NCBI GenBank assembly: GCA_036873755.1
Contig: JAVTVY010025107.1
Span: 51,288 to 115,287, forward strand
Direction of reading: 5' to 3'
Length of the DNA stretch: 64,000 bases
Origin: Hanleya hanleyi
Taxonomy: Eukaryota > Mollusca > Polyplacophora > Lepidopleurida > Hanleyidae
In this document: piece by piece, positions 9,096 through 21,784 of the stretch
Layout of the letters: every line of letters begins with the position of its first letter
How positions within the stretch are numbered: the first letter of the stretch is position 1
Notes under the pieces: generated by a model
What the model was told of the DNA's origin: nothing
Seen by the model: only the letters and a program-made list of their open reading frames with translations
Databases searched by the model: none
Position numbers and translations under genes: made by a program

Positions 9096-11477
9096 TGATA
9101 TTTTATACCAAAAAACAATGCTAGACTTTTCGGCGGGAGTAAACCCTTTGATGTTTACACACACTGTCTGAAAATGATGCCATATTTGGATACTCTTTCC
9201 CCATAATGTTTAATGTTTTTGTCCACGTGCTACCGTGTGTACATGTAATTATACTGTGGGCGTGATTTTGAAAGTTTTTCACCAAGCTAACCACCTGATT
9301 GGGTAACAAATGTAGTTTGAAATTCGCACGGGATTTATATAGCGCTGAAGTCAGATAATATATTCCATAATATCATATCTGATTTTACCGAGGTTGTATC
9401 TCCGGGTGCAGTCTAAAGTAACCACGGCTAGGAAGTCAATATTGGCATGCCAAAATCCGAATTTGACACGTTTCCATACAGTTTATGCACGTCTTTGATT
9501 CTCAGTTTCCGAGCTCACTAGCCTCTTGAAATGATGGGACGATTATGCCCATTCAGAATATATATATTTTTATACAAGGTTTTTGTTGAAGATTTTACAA
9601 CTAACTATGGACAAAGATCCACACCCATGCCTGTTTTCAGCCCTCACAAAATGAAGTGTGGACTGCACCCTCTGTTCACGTTATCGTTCCACACATTTTG
9701 TCTCCGCGGACAAGGTCAAATTATTCTTACAGTGATAGTTCGGCGGGTAAATAAGGTAAATAAGGCCGTATACAGTAATAAAGGTGTGCAAGATTTAACA
9801 TTTGGAAATTTGACTGGGTGGGATATAAGCAACACACCCATTGACCGCCTGTTATTACTTTACCTTAATGACATATGTCCACGAGAACACTTATACATTA
9901 TGACGTCACCCTATATAATTGTTCTCTGGTACACCTGACAAATATTAGGGAGTTTCATATAGAGAGACTTAAAAAGTTATTTCACGCGTCATATATTATC
10001 AATACCACGGAGTAATGATAGTCATTGTGTAGAGTTCTCGCAGCAAAACTATTGATTGTTGACAAGCTCAAAAGAAGACGACTGATTAAAGTTGACAGAA
10101 TATAAAGATTGACAGTTTCTTATGGGTAGATGGAAGTGCAGTTTAGGACCCGAACGCAAGAAATGGCGTTGTGGTCAAAAACAGAATAATCCTTTTTTTT
10201 GGCAAAGCGTTTGTGAAGCCAAAAATTAATTTCTCCAATTCTACCCAGAAAGCTGAGCCAGAAGACTGTTTGGCATTCTATATACACTTTAGAATGGATT
10301 TTCAAATATCCATCGACGCTGTCTCACGTCACTTACTGCGAGCGTTTACAGTATATATTTTATATTCTGTTCGAAACACAGCTATTTGTGCAGCATTGGA
10401 GAAACTAATTAGGCCTTAAGTCTCACTGATGGACCGTTCGTTGCAAATTCGTGGAGGCAATTTGATATGTATCCCAAAACTACTCCACGGGATATGTGCA
10501 AAAGTTCCCTCGTTTTCTCTTGTAATCAGGTATTTCATGAACCAAAGTGTCCATTCATTTAACATTGAAAAGGGGAGATAACACCCTCAAATGACATCAG
10601 ACTTTTTGCTTGCCGCGAGCCATTGTGTCATAAGGAAACCTACCATATTTTGAAATGGGACATCCTAAACGGCATGAGCGAGATAAGAGTGAGAACTCCT
10701 TTTGTCAGGAACAACTGAAAACGTGGAATTGAGACACCCGGTTAACAAATAATTAATAATAGCCTGAATAATGTTCATCATGGAGTTTTCAAGGTTAACT
10801 AATGGACAAAATCGTTCGTGTGAATTTCTTAAATAATGTGATTAAACTTTTGGGATTAAAATCAAGTTGCTCCCAAAATTTTGCAACGAAACTTCATTTA
10901 GAGACATAATTCAGGGTCATAGCTTTACAAACGTGTACCAGCTAATGCAGTTTAAAATTCAATTTCTGCTTCGTTAAAGTTAAACAACATTGGCAATAAC
11001 TAGGTTATGCTACGATAAATGCGAGCCAAATTTTCAGGGGACCGAACTCGTCTACGCAACGTCGAGTGTGTCTCCACCAGGGGACGATGGTTAACGTTTC
11101 ACCAATCAGAGACAGTGGCGGAAAATGGGGATTTACTTGCCTGTGTGCATGCTTTGTTCAGTCAACCGACACTAGCTCAACTATTAGCCAATCAATGGGT
11201 AGGCGGGAAGCATGAAAAAACGAAGCGAAATGTCTGTGACCGTGTTTTAAGGACGTGTTCGCTTTGGATGGATTTTTTGCCCTTCACTGTCGCTCTCTGC
11301 TGCTCCTTTGTCTCGCTCCGAGCCAGACGGTATATTTGTGACGTAATGCTCAGATATTGCCCAACTCTTTGTCAACCCGGCGAGGCCAGTCTAATGGGAA
11401 TTTCTGGTTCATATTCTCATGCAGTTAACATATATATTTTCATGAACGACCCAGCTATTTACGAATAATAATCAGTT
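9096..11477. other. No feature recognised
   Basis: No repeat family, RNA gene or convincing coding region is seen. The longest open frames (9531-9938 and 11019-11468) have no recognisable domain and no regular composition. The second ends immediately before a SINE tail. Confidence 0.4.
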
Positions 11478-11536
11478 CGCTATATAGCTGAAATACTGCT
11501 GAACGCGACGTTGAACCTTAGTTCTCTCTCTCTCCC
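11478..11536 (+). mobile_element. SINE-type 3' tail
   Basis: CTATATAGCTGAAATACTGC, then GCGACGTTGAACCTTA, then a CT run. This is the direct-strand relative of the copy at 981-1060. A head is not visible upstream. Confidence 0.5.
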
Positions 11537-11827
11537 TCGGTTATATTAATATATAAAACGACTCGAAAACTGCCAACTCTTTGACAAAAGTTCAGCGAAC
11601 AATAAGTAAGGAAGTAACTGTAAAAAAACATAATGGCACAAGCATAATCACTTGGCAAAGCAAGAGTTACCACTTGATGAGGGTCATTTCTTAAAAAACA
11701 AGAGAATATGTTTAAGTTTCAAACTGTAAACATCTGCATTAGCGGCAAAATGGAGAAATGAGTTTTGCCATATTGTAGTGACGAAGCATTGAAGAATAGC
11801 CGTAACTATGGTGTTCTATTTGAGTCA

Positions 11828-12180
11828 AGCTCGCGGCGCGTGGCGACTTTTAGAAACTCGCCACTCGCCACGCGCCGTGGACACTCCGGCGCGCGGCGAC
11901 TGACGACTTTCTCCTATCTCTTAACATGTAAAAACTCGCCACTCGCCACGCGCAGTAAAACGCGGCGACTTTGGCCCCATCTGTTAACCTGGAAAAACTC
12001 GCCGCGCGCCACTCGCCGGACGAACCACGGCGCGCGGCGACTTTTTTGACTGCAGAGAAACTCGCCACTCACCACTCGCCACGCGCTGTGGACCTCTCCG
12101 GCGCGCGGCGACTGGCGACTGGCGACTGGCGACTTTATCCTATCTCTTAACCTGCAAAAACTCGCCAGTCAAGCGGGTTT
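11828..12180. repeat. GC-rich palindromic array (CTCGCCACTCGCCACGCG / GCGCGCGGCGACT)
   Basis: About four imperfect units of roughly 80-90 bases combine AAACTCGCCACTCGCCACGC with its partial complement GCGCGCGGCGACTTT, then an AT-rich spacer such as CCTATCTCTTAACCTG. Neighbouring arms are complementary over 10-15 bases, so each unit can fold into a stem. GC content is far above the surroundings. Confidence 0.75.
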
Positions 12181-12544
12181 GGCCCTATCAGTTGACTGTG
12201 TGAACCAGGAATTTTCCGTTCTTGGCCCAGCAGGCCTTGATATAAGACAAGTTTTACCTTATAACTTTTCGGTTACAACTTTATCCTTCCGCTGTCCTCA
12301 GACGAAATACTCTCGCACAGAAATTATATATATGTGTAACAAATATTTTCTTGCACTGCTGGATTGTCACAATATTCCACTACTGAAAAAGTTGTGTGGA
12401 TGTGTGTGGAGTTGTGTGCGTGCAACTCTATTCACGAATTGTACTAACATAAGCGATTATTTGCGTTAGCGGTCACTGTCTTTATCTCCCGTCACTATTG
12501 CACTTCAAGATGGATGAAAAAAATAGAAAAATGATTTTTTTTTT

Positions 12545-12615
12545 CTTTTTATGATTTGGGGGTTCGAACTCAAAAGTTCGTATTCTTTTAACTGTAACCA
12601 CTCGGCCAAACAGCT
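12545..12615 (-). pseudogene. tRNA-like fossil or SINE head
   Basis: The - strand has an A box (TGGCCGAGTGGTTA) and a B box (GAGTTCGAACCCC) with plausible spacing, but no closing acceptor stem that I can find. An A-rich tract follows the 3' side. Confidence 0.4.
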
Positions 12616-12949
12616 GATACAATTTTCAACTGGAGGAATCACGTGGCGAATGGCGGTGAACTAAACCCTTACAGAGCATTCCAAGCGTTATGACATATTT
12701 CTATATTATGAAAATATGACATCTTTAACCAAAACGATATTTCAGTATCATTGAGAATCAAACCCACCGAATTTGGATATCTAAGACTCGTTTGGGTTAA
12801 AGGTGTCATCTTTTACATATAAAGGGTATTCCCTTCAAGAATATCGCCAAAAATTGCAAAAACAAACAAATGCCTATATTTTCTAATATGTATTTTGATA
12901 AATCTTTTCTCGGTGAAAATTCAGAATACGAAAATTCAATATTTTTAGC

Positions 12950-15900
12950 CCACCATCACCAGATGGTGGGCTGTTCAAATCACTTTTCGTCCGTGGTCCG
13001 TCGTCCGTCCGTCCGTCCGTCGTCCGTCCGTCCGTCCAACCGGGATCTCTGTTACCTTAAGTGGTCATTCTTGCGTATAAGGTGGTTTTTCCTTCTTAAG
13101 TGGTTAACCACCTAAGAATGCCTTGTGCAATTCTTTAAAGACAGTGTTTTAATGATGGATATTCTCTATAAGAAACGATTTTAAAACAGTGTTTTCTCTA
13201 TAAGAAACGATTTTAAAACACTGTTTTTTTCTTGGTGTTTTTGAACTAAACATCCATCAGTGGTATTATTGTGCAACATTGCAGCCAACTTTCAACAATG
13301 TTTCGTTACAATGTTGCACAATTGTAACCACTTAAGGTTCGAATGTGGGTACGTCCGTCCGTCCGTCCGTCGTCCGTCCGTCGTCCGTCCGTCCGTCCGT
13401 CGTCCGTCCGTCGTCCGTCCGTCCGTCCGTCGTCCGTCCGTCGTCCGTCCGTCCGTCGTCCGTCGTCAGTCCGTCCGTAAACAATTCTTGTTACCGCGAT
13501 TTCTCAGGAACTACCACATGGATCTTTTTCAAATTTGGTACACAGGTTCCCCTTGGGGTCTAGTTGAGCAAGAAACCTTTTGTGGTCCGATTCGAAAATC
13601 CAATATGGCCACCAGGCAGCTATCTTGGATTTCCCCATGAAACCTTGTTACCGCGATTTCTCAGGAGCTACTACATGCATCTTTTTCAAATTTGGTACAC
13701 AGGTTCCCCTTGGGGTCTAGTTGTGCAAGATACCTTTTCTGGTCCGATTCGAAAATCCAATATGGCCACCAGGCAGCCATCTTGGATTTCCCCATGAAAC
13801 TCGGTTATCGTCATTTCTCAGTACTGCATGGATCTTTCTGAAATTTGGTACACAGATTCTCCTTAGGGTCTAGTTTTGCAAGACGCCTTTTTCGGTCTGA
13901 ATCGAAAATCCAATATGGCCACAAGGCGGCCATCTTGGATTTCCCCATGAAACCTTGTTACCGCGATTTCTCAGAAACTACAGCATGGATCTATTCCAAA
14001 TTTGGTACACAGGTTCCCCTTGAGGTCTAGTTGTGCAAGAAACCATTTTTGGTCCGATTCGAAAATCCAATATGGCCACCAGGCAGCCATCTTGGATTTC
14101 CCCATGAAACCTTGTTATCGCGATTTCCCAGGAGCTACTACATGCATCTTTTTCAAATTTGGTACACAGGTTCCCCTTGGGGTCTAGTTGTGCAAGATAC
14201 CTTTTCTGATCCGATTCGAAAATCCAATATGGCCACCAGGCAGCCATCTTGGATTTCCCCATGAAACTCGGTTATCGTCATTTCTCAGTACTGCATGGAT
14301 CTTTCTCAGATTTGGTACACAGATTCTCCTTAGGGTCTAGTTTTGCAAGACGCCTTTTTCGGTCTGAATCGAAAATCCAATATGGCCACAAGGCGGCCAT
14401 CTTGGATTTCCCCATGAAACCTTGTTATCGCGATTTCTCAAGAACTACTGCATGGATCTTTCTCAAATTTGGTACACAGGTTCGCCTTGGGGTCTAGTTG
14501 TGCAGGATACCTTTTCTGGTCTGATTCGAAAATCCAATATGGCCACCAGGCGGCCATCTTGTATTTCCCCCCATGAAACTTTTTCACGATTTCTCAGGAA
14601 CTACTGCATTGATCTTTCTCAATTTTGATGCACAGGTTCCCCTTGGGGTCTAGTTGTGCAAGATACCGTTTTCGGTTCGAATCGAAAATTCAATATGGCC
14701 ACCATGTGTAAGGTAAGAAGCATTCCTTGGATTTCCCATAGACCCTGAGTTATCTGTGATTTCAAATCACTATGTAGGATTCTTTCAAATGCCGCACTGG
14801 GTTTTCTGAGAGGTTCAGTTTCTTGTGCAAGATACCTTTTCTGGTCCGAGTCGAAAATCCAATATGGCCACCAGGCAGCCATCTTGGATTTCCCCATGAA
14901 ACTTAGTTATCGTCATTTGTCTCAGTACTGCATGGCCACGCCTTGTGGCCAATTTGTATTTTCGATTCAGACTGAAAAACTAGACCCTAAGGAGAATCTG
15001 TGTACCAAATTTGAGAAAGATCCATCCAGTAGTTTATGAGAAATCACGATAACAAGGTTTCATGGGAAAATCCAAGATGGCCGCCTTGTGGCCATATTGG
15101 ATTTTCGATTCGATTCCTTATGAAACCTTGTTATCGTGATTTCCCAGAAACTACTGGATGGATCTTTCTCAAATTTGGTACACAGGTTCGCCTTGGGATC
15201 TAGTTGTGCAAGATACCTTTCCTGGCCCGATTCGAACAACCAATATGACCACCAGGCAGCCATCTTGGATTTCCCCATGAAACTTTATCGTCATTTCTCA
15301 GGAAGTACTACATGGATCTTTCTCAAATTTGGTACACAGGTTCCCCTTGGGATCTAGTTGTGCAAGATGCCTTTTCTGGTCCGATTCGAAAATCCAATAT
15401 GGCCACCAGGCAGCCATCTCGGATTTCCCCATGAAACTTAGTTATCGTCATTCTTCTCAGTACTGCATGGCCACGCCCTGTGGCCATTTTGGATTTTCGA
15501 TTCAGACTGAAAAAGGTGTCTTGCAAAACTAGACCCTAAGGAGAATCTGTGTACCAAATTTGAGAAAGATCCATCCAGTAGTTTATGAGAAATCACGATA
15601 ACAAGGTTTCATGGGGAAATCCAAGATGGCCGCCTTGTCGTCATTTTTTGTCGTCAATTTTTTGTCGTCAATTTTTTGTCGTCAATTTTTTTTATCGTCA
15701 TTTGTCAGGAAGTACTGCATGGATCTTTCTCAGATTTGGTACACAGGTTCACCGTATGATCTAGTTGTGCAAGATACCTTTTCCGGTTCAAATTGAAAAT
15801 CCAATATGGCCACCAGGCGGACATCTGAGATTTCCCCATGAAACTTTGTTATCATGATTTCTCAGGAAGTACTGCCTGGATCTTTCTCAAATTTGGTAGA

Positions 15901-16320
15901 CAGGTTGCCCTTGTGATCCAGTTGTGCAACATACCTTTTCTGGTCCGATTCCAAAATCCAATATGTCCATCAGGCGGCCATCTTGGATTTCCCCATGAAA
16001 CTTTGTTATTGCTATTTCTCAGGAACTGCTGCATGGATCTTTGTCAAATTTGGTACACAGGTTCCCCTTGTCGCCTAGTTGTGCAGGATACTTTTTATGG
16101 TCTGATTCGAAAATCCAATATGGCCCCCAGGCGCCCATTTTGAATTTCCCCGTGAAACATTGTTATCGTGAATTCTCAGGAAATATTTCATGGATCTTTC
16201 CGAAATTTGGTACACAGGTCCCACATGGGGCCTAGTTGTGCAAGATGCCTTTTTTGGTTCGATCGTCTTAGTAACAATGGTCAAAAAGATCCTCTTGTCA
16301 TTAGCTTACAATTATCGGAC
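12950..16320. repeat. Hairpin + GTCC microsatellite + ~155-bp tandem array
   Basis: The array starts with a perfect 11-bp hairpin (AGCCCACCATC, ACCA, GATGGTGGGCT) at 12949-12974 and a GTCC run, repeated at 13350-13480. Some 17-18 units follow from 13484 to about 16270. Blocks include ATTTCTCAGGAACTACT, TTTGGTACACAGGTTCCCCT, 'TCTAGTTGTGCAAGATACC', 'CGAAAATCCAATATGGCCACC' and ATCTTGGATTTCCCCATGAA. Segments near 14935-15110 and 15460-15640 are in reverse orientation. Open frames across it simply repeat the unit. Confidence 0.85.
13052..13337. mobile_element. Nested inverted-repeat insertion inside the GTCC run
   Basis: It starts CCTTAAGTGGT and ends ACCACTTAAGG, interrupting the GTCC microsatellite that resumes at 13350. 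Inside are further palindromes: CTTAAGTGGTTAACCACCTAAG, two AGAAACGATTTTAAAACA blocks, and GTGCAACATTG/CAATGTTGCAC flanking about 25 bases. The TTAA in each end would fit a TTAA target site, but the true boundaries are uncertain. Confidence 0.5.
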
Positions 16321-16329
16321 AATGGTGGG

Positions 16330-17714
16330 CGCCAAGATCCTTCAGGATCTCTCGTCTGTCTTAGACTAATAACTTTTGATGTAAAATTACAAACGCAACA
16401 CACTAAGGAAAAATTTACGGTTGAACCGAACACTTCCTTTCAGAAATCACAGCTTGTTACAGAACATCATTATGTTTAGAATCAAAACAGTCATGTAAAG
16501 TAAATAACATATCATAATCAATAGCTGACCAGCACACACTCCTGTAACTAAAACACTATAGGTTTGGGTATTAGGTTTTCATATTCTAATATGTGTACAC
16601 GATAGGTTTTCATATTCTGATTTATTGTAAGTTTCTATATTTTAACAAAACTGAAATCCGTACAATCACGTTATCAGCAAAAGTTATTGTACAAGCTGCA
16701 GTGGGGATTATGCACGCTGTGGGATGTTCCATTGTCTTAAGTTTGAACATCCGGGCATTGTTTATTGTGAATTAGTCAGTTTGTCTTCAAATATATGTTG
16801 TGGGTGCACATGTGAAATCAGAATTTTAGACAATTTTTAACAAAGCTCAGAATCTGTGCACACAGACTCGAGATAGACGCAGGGAGATACAGAACCACAG
16901 ATCGGGACAAAAGATGGTGGAGACATTGTGATCGTATATATGAATATTGTATATAGGCAACACTTGTCCTTTCTTCAGATATTAAAAAAAACCAAGAAGA
17001 ATTTTATTTTTTGATGAAGCCGCCCAAACATCTGTCCCCCAAAATTGGGCAGTTTATTTACGAAATGTTGCAAGAGAGAACATAACACCTAGCCAGCACC
17101 CCTGCCACACATGCTTAATGAATATGTTACTGCACTCTCGTTGATTCTGATGTGGCTCTGTTTGTGGTCAGAGGGATGTGTGGAGTTGGACCTGAATTTA
17201 TGCTCGAGGTAGTGGCGACCTGATACGGTCATCACAGTACTGAATCGACAAGGATGATTATAGGTGAAGGCAGCAGTACATTTGTCGTACAACTGATAAT
17301 TATAGGTAATTCGTTTATTTTCATTTTCAAGCGCAGCATGATTAAACCAGACGTCTGCATCGTTACCCGAAAATGAGAGATTGTCGGCCTGTGAATGAAA
17401 GGTATGGTTGTTGGTGTCCAGTCATTTTTTGATCACTAGATATCGCACTGTATCTACATCAAATGTCGGGTTATTACTATTAGAACTTAATAAAGATTTT
17501 ACACATTTTGTGGCGTTTTTCCAGTTCATGTATTTGAGCATCAATCCATTATATGTCTAGTACCATGGAAAAATATTATGACAAAACGGGACGGTTTCGT
17601 GGATTAAACTGTATATAACGAACACTTGGAAACTTATATCTGTTGAAAATATCACTGATCCAATTATCTCTTAATTTCCATTCACTTCATGTATATTTAA
17701 TAAAAACTGTGAAT
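16330..17714. other. No feature recognised
   Basis: Unique-looking AT-rich sequence with no coding, RNA or repeat signal that I can support. Confidence 0.4.
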
Positions 17715-17910
17715 GAGGATCGTGCCGTGCGAAGGTGTTAATATCCGTGAACTAAACGTCAATCATTGTCAAAGTGAACAGATAGAAATTGTTGTGATTG
17801 GCTTATTATATGGGATCTCGTAGAATATCGGTGAACATTTCGCACGAATTTTTCATAGCGTCACGTCTAGATGGAATTTACCATCTTGGTTTACCTAGAT
17901 TGTATACTAG
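17715..17910 (-). repeat. Dispersed repeat, inverted sister of 9000-9095
   Basis: The reverse complement matches 9000-9095, with an extra internal segment of about 85 bases (see that entry). It contains GTGCGAAGGTGTTAATATCC and TAGATGGAATTTACCATCTTG. Confidence 0.65.
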
Positions 17911-18682
17911 CTGACCCCATAACAGGAGTACTTGGCTAAGCCTAGCTCAAGTAACTTTTATTTTTATGTACATATATTGTTGAAAAACTATACTGTGCGT
18001 ATGTACATGTTTGCCTAACGATTGTGGTAATTATTGTTTGCAAATGGGATTATATTTAACAATCATTATTATATGCATATTTATGCCAAAAAATTTATTC
18101 CTGCAAAAAAAAAAAAAAAGATTTCACACATTGTCTGACCTAGGTGCTACTAATGAATCCAGGACAAAAACTCCCAGGCGAAAAAAGCCCCACGGATAAA
18201 ATCCCCGTTGCAACAATTGCACATATAATGAGAAATTGATATTTGGAATATGACATTAACATCTCTTCGCATCTCAGAAAAAATAAACATTGATGAATTT
18301 ACATTCAAGGTTTTGCATCAATTAATTTATTTCAAAAAAGCTCAACGCGCAAATTTTGCTACTTCTCCGATGAATTTCCGTTGAAATTTCTACCAAAAAT
18401 TAGTCAATTCTGCGAACAATTTCGGGTTAACCAGATGATATTTACCTGTTTGACCGTCTGTACTTGTGTACAATGTGTTTGGAAGATTGCCGAGTTTGGC
18501 CGAAGTTGTAACGGAAGTTGTCTGGACGCTAAAATTCAGAGTGTTTGGACGATTTAGGATTATGAGAATCTTTGGATGGTAGCATGAAGAATTAACCTCT
18601 AAAGAATAAAATAGGAGGTGAAATATAGAGGTAGGCTAATTTCTGTGAAAATGTATACGGATGATCGAGAGGAGGTCGTACT
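17911..18682. other. No feature recognised
   Basis: AT-rich sequence with an A15 tract near 18105. No gene is supported. Confidence 0.4.
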
Positions 18683-18685
18683 TTA

Positions 18686-19068
18686 AGCCCAACTCACACT
18701 ACGAACATTGGTTGTATTAGAACAAAAACACTGTTCAGAACATGTTTTGTCTGCAGTTTGAGGTGCTCAGAAACAGGGAACATATGTTCGTGAGATCAAA
18801 ATTGTTTGATATTGCGAACATGTTTTGTCCTGAAACAAGTTGTTGTCTTCAGTGTGTGGTGATCGCGAACATTTCGCCGAACATTTATCAACTGTTATCC
18901 AATCAACTGGTAGCTGTCGGTCATGTGACGAAGCCGCTCTCACATGACACAACAAAATGGCCTCGCTGCTTGATCGCGGCGACTGGCGGTCAGGAGAAAA
19001 TACGAACTAAAACACGAACAAACTGTTCTGTTCTAATACAACAAATTGTTCGTAGTGTGAGTTGGGCT
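18686..19068. mobile_element. 383-bp MITE with TTA target duplication
   Basis: The ends are AGCCCAACTCACACTACGAA and its exact complement. The inverted similarity extends to about 38 bases (through GTTGTATTAGAACA) with a few mismatches. TTA precedes (18683-18685) and follows (19069-19071) the element. A 3-bp TTA duplication is typical of PIF/Harbinger transposons. The interior has repeated GAACATGTTTTG/GAACATTT motifs and no transposase. The 116-codon frame crossing it runs over the right end and is not a gene. Confidence 0.8.
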
Positions 19069-19126
19069 TTAGTGAGTCCGATATATTGTTGACGATACCC
19101 CCCAGCTAATTAACTTGACAAACACC

Positions 19127-19189
19127 TGTGGTTCAAACTGTGTAAACTTGCGAGCTTGTGAGCTCAGTTTACACGTAGTTTGAACCACA
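19127..19189. repeat. 63-bp imperfect palindrome
   Basis: TGTGGTTCAAACT plus GTGTAAACT on the left is mirrored by AGTTTACAC and AGTTTGAACCACA on the right, around a GAGCTTGTGAGCTC centre. It may be a minimal foldback element. Confidence 0.65.
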
Positions 19190-20489
19190 CCATTTGACAG
19201 ATTATACTCCGATGAACCTGCAAATTGCGAAAGTCAATCCTTATAATTCTTCACTCTCATTTATCAGTTGATCAATGCATATTTTTTATTGGAAGGAAGA
19301 CGTTTAGAGATATCTTTAGAGATGAATATGACAAGGTCACCCGAAAAACAGCTGACATGCAAGTGCCCTCTTCACAGACTTCTGAATATATATCCCTGCG
19401 CTTGTTCAGTATAACGAAGCCGAATACAGATGTTTTTAAATGAATATTATTCCTCATGAACATATCATTTGATGAATATATCGTTATTCATTTTATTCAG
19501 AATTGTTCAAACATGAAAATTAAAAATAAATTGCACTAGAACTATTTTCTATCGCGGACTGCGACAAGAGAGTCAACTTTAAACTTGTTCAACAGTGAGC
19601 GCGGGAGCACGTACGAAGAAGGATATACGCTTCAACAGTTGGAATAAATTCATAATTTAGGGACAAAAGAATTTGCCGGATTAGCCATCACCAGGACAAA
19701 GATGAATCTGAATGAATATACTTTGGATAATTGAAGACTGGATATAATAATCAACAAATGAATCGGGTGAGGTTATCAAACGTCAGCGCGAATGTTTGTA
19801 CCAGTCTCTTTTCACTAGGTCAACGTATACCTGCACTCCGTTAGTAGGCTACTCATGTCCATTTCATATCCCACTCACGGTCACCGAGCGTTCGGTTGTA
19901 AATGAATTGTGTAACTGTTCATTCTTTATCTGCGAGGTGTTGAATAAATTACGACGTTATTGTCAGGAATTTGCCGGCGTGAACTGAACTGAATTCCATA
20001 GGTCAAAACCAGTCGAAACGAGAATACTTATCGTCTGCTACAAAAGCAGTTCGTCAAGAAACGTGTAAACTTCAAAATGCAAAGTTTATCGAGTTGTAAA
20101 CTTTTCAATTTCACATCACGTGATGCTGTTTTGGCCAGTAGGGAAAGAGATATGGTCAACGATTTCAGAGTGTAGAATTATACGTTGATATCTTCAGCTT
20201 ACAAACTGTTTCAAGAGAAAGTACACGAGAGTGTTTTGTGGTTTCATTTTGACAAGCATGTAAATTGATCGATGTTTATGAAGATAGAAGCCTAATATAT
20301 TTTTTCGGCCTGCTCCATCCCCGGGCCAGACGCAGGCATTTCGCCGATTTTGTCGTCTTTCGACCACTTGTGGTCATTATCTCCGCCATTAGGTGTGTCA
20401 GTACACTTTTCCGAAAAATAGCTTATTATTTCGATGAATGCATAAAAAATGTGTCCATACTCCATGTAAGAGAGCACGAGATTGGGCCA
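19190..20489. other. No feature recognised
   Basis: No repeat family or gene is supported. The open frame at 20265-20588 runs into the next array. Confidence 0.4.
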
Positions 20490-21182
20490 TTACCCCTCCT
20501 TGTAAGACGACAGTGTAAAGACGACACTTTGAAAGATATTTATATTATGTACAGTTTCTCTCGACAGGGGCATTACCACCTTCCATAAGATGACAGTGTT
20601 AAAACGACACATGTGAGGTACCAGGACTATTCTCCTCCCAGGACGATTTTCTACAACGACTCTCTAAAACGACACTTTCACTGAATCAAGAACAGCCATG
20701 CTTAGAAATATTGTCAGGGCCATTCTTACTTCTAAGATGACAGTGCTAAAAGGACACCTATGGCGGACTAGCACCACTCTTCTCCCAAGACGACAGTCTA
20801 AAAACGACAATTTGAAAGCGATGTATATTTTTTAAAGCGACAGTCTAAAAGCGACACTTCATCAGATAAGTATATTTGATAAAGCGACAGTCTATAAACG
20901 ACACTTCATCATATATGTATATTTACCCCTTCCATAAGACGACAGTATTAAAACGACACATGTGAGGTACCAGGACTATTCTCCTCCCAAGACGATTTTC
21001 TATAACGACACTCTAAAACGACAGTCTAAAAACGACACTTTGAAAGCGAAGAATATTTTTTAAAGCGACAGTGTAAAAGCGTCACTTCATCAGATATGTA
21101 TATTTGATTAAGCGACAGTCTATAAAGGACACTTCATCATATATGTATATCTTGTAAAGCGACAGTCTGAAAACGACATTAT
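20490..21182 (+). repeat. CGACAG/CGACAC array, forward
   Basis: Clustered 'AAGACGACAGT', 'CTAAAAACGACACTT' and 'AAAGCGACAGTCT' repeats, separated by variable spacers such as CATCAGATATGTATATTTGA. The same family lies in reverse complement at 23715-24200. Confidence 0.8.
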
Positions 21183-21784
21183 TTCTGTATACTCTCTATT
21201 TCTCACATTAAATGGAATAAAACAGCGATACTCTCAAATATTATCACGCTTAACTTATATTCCAGATGACGATACATTGCACCCACATTCACACTAAATG
21301 ATGCAACATACTGTCAAATCGACTGTGAAAGCGGTGTTATACAGTAATGTACATCAACTCCAGTGTCTTAAGCGGGGTTAGGGAGCAATGTCCAGCTCAT
21401 CGAGAGCGAGAGCAGGTTTAGGGAGGTACGTTTGTTAATAGTTGTCTTTAAACAGGGTTAGGGAGCATTGTACATGTATTATTTCCGTGTAAGTGTTAAC
21501 TTTCTCCATTTCTTCACATCTCACAAAAAAATACAATCTAACTACAAGAAAATATATGCAAGTCAAGAAATCGTGTGTGCAAAGGTCTGACATCATAGCT
21601 TGTTCTATCACTGTCTGGTTTCGCATCATGGATATCTGTGTGGTTTCCCAAGTATAATGTTCTTAAAACACAAATATTCACTAGGGAATCGGAGATTCAT
21701 CGTACGGCTCCGTAATTCATCTTCAGCCCAGCTTAATTCTCTGATGCTAACTGAATATTTTCCAGGTTCCCAATCCAGGCCTTC
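21183..21784. other. No feature recognised
   Basis: Contains short GGGTTAGGGAG(C) echoes near 21376, 21418 and 21457 but no gene. Confidence 0.4.

Noticed and set aside
11019..11468. 149-codon open frame
   Set aside because: No recognisable family; composition irregular and it ends at a SINE tail.
12870..16143. Many 60-130 codon frames, some alike (for example HRFPLGSSCAR, WISPHET)
   Set aside because: They recur with the ~155-bp unit and on both strands; they are translations of a satellite, not a gene family.
20490..21182. CRISPR-like spaced repeats (CGACAG/CGACAC)
   Set aside because: Repeats and spacers are irregular in length and degenerate, and the context is an animal genome; this is an ordinary satellite.
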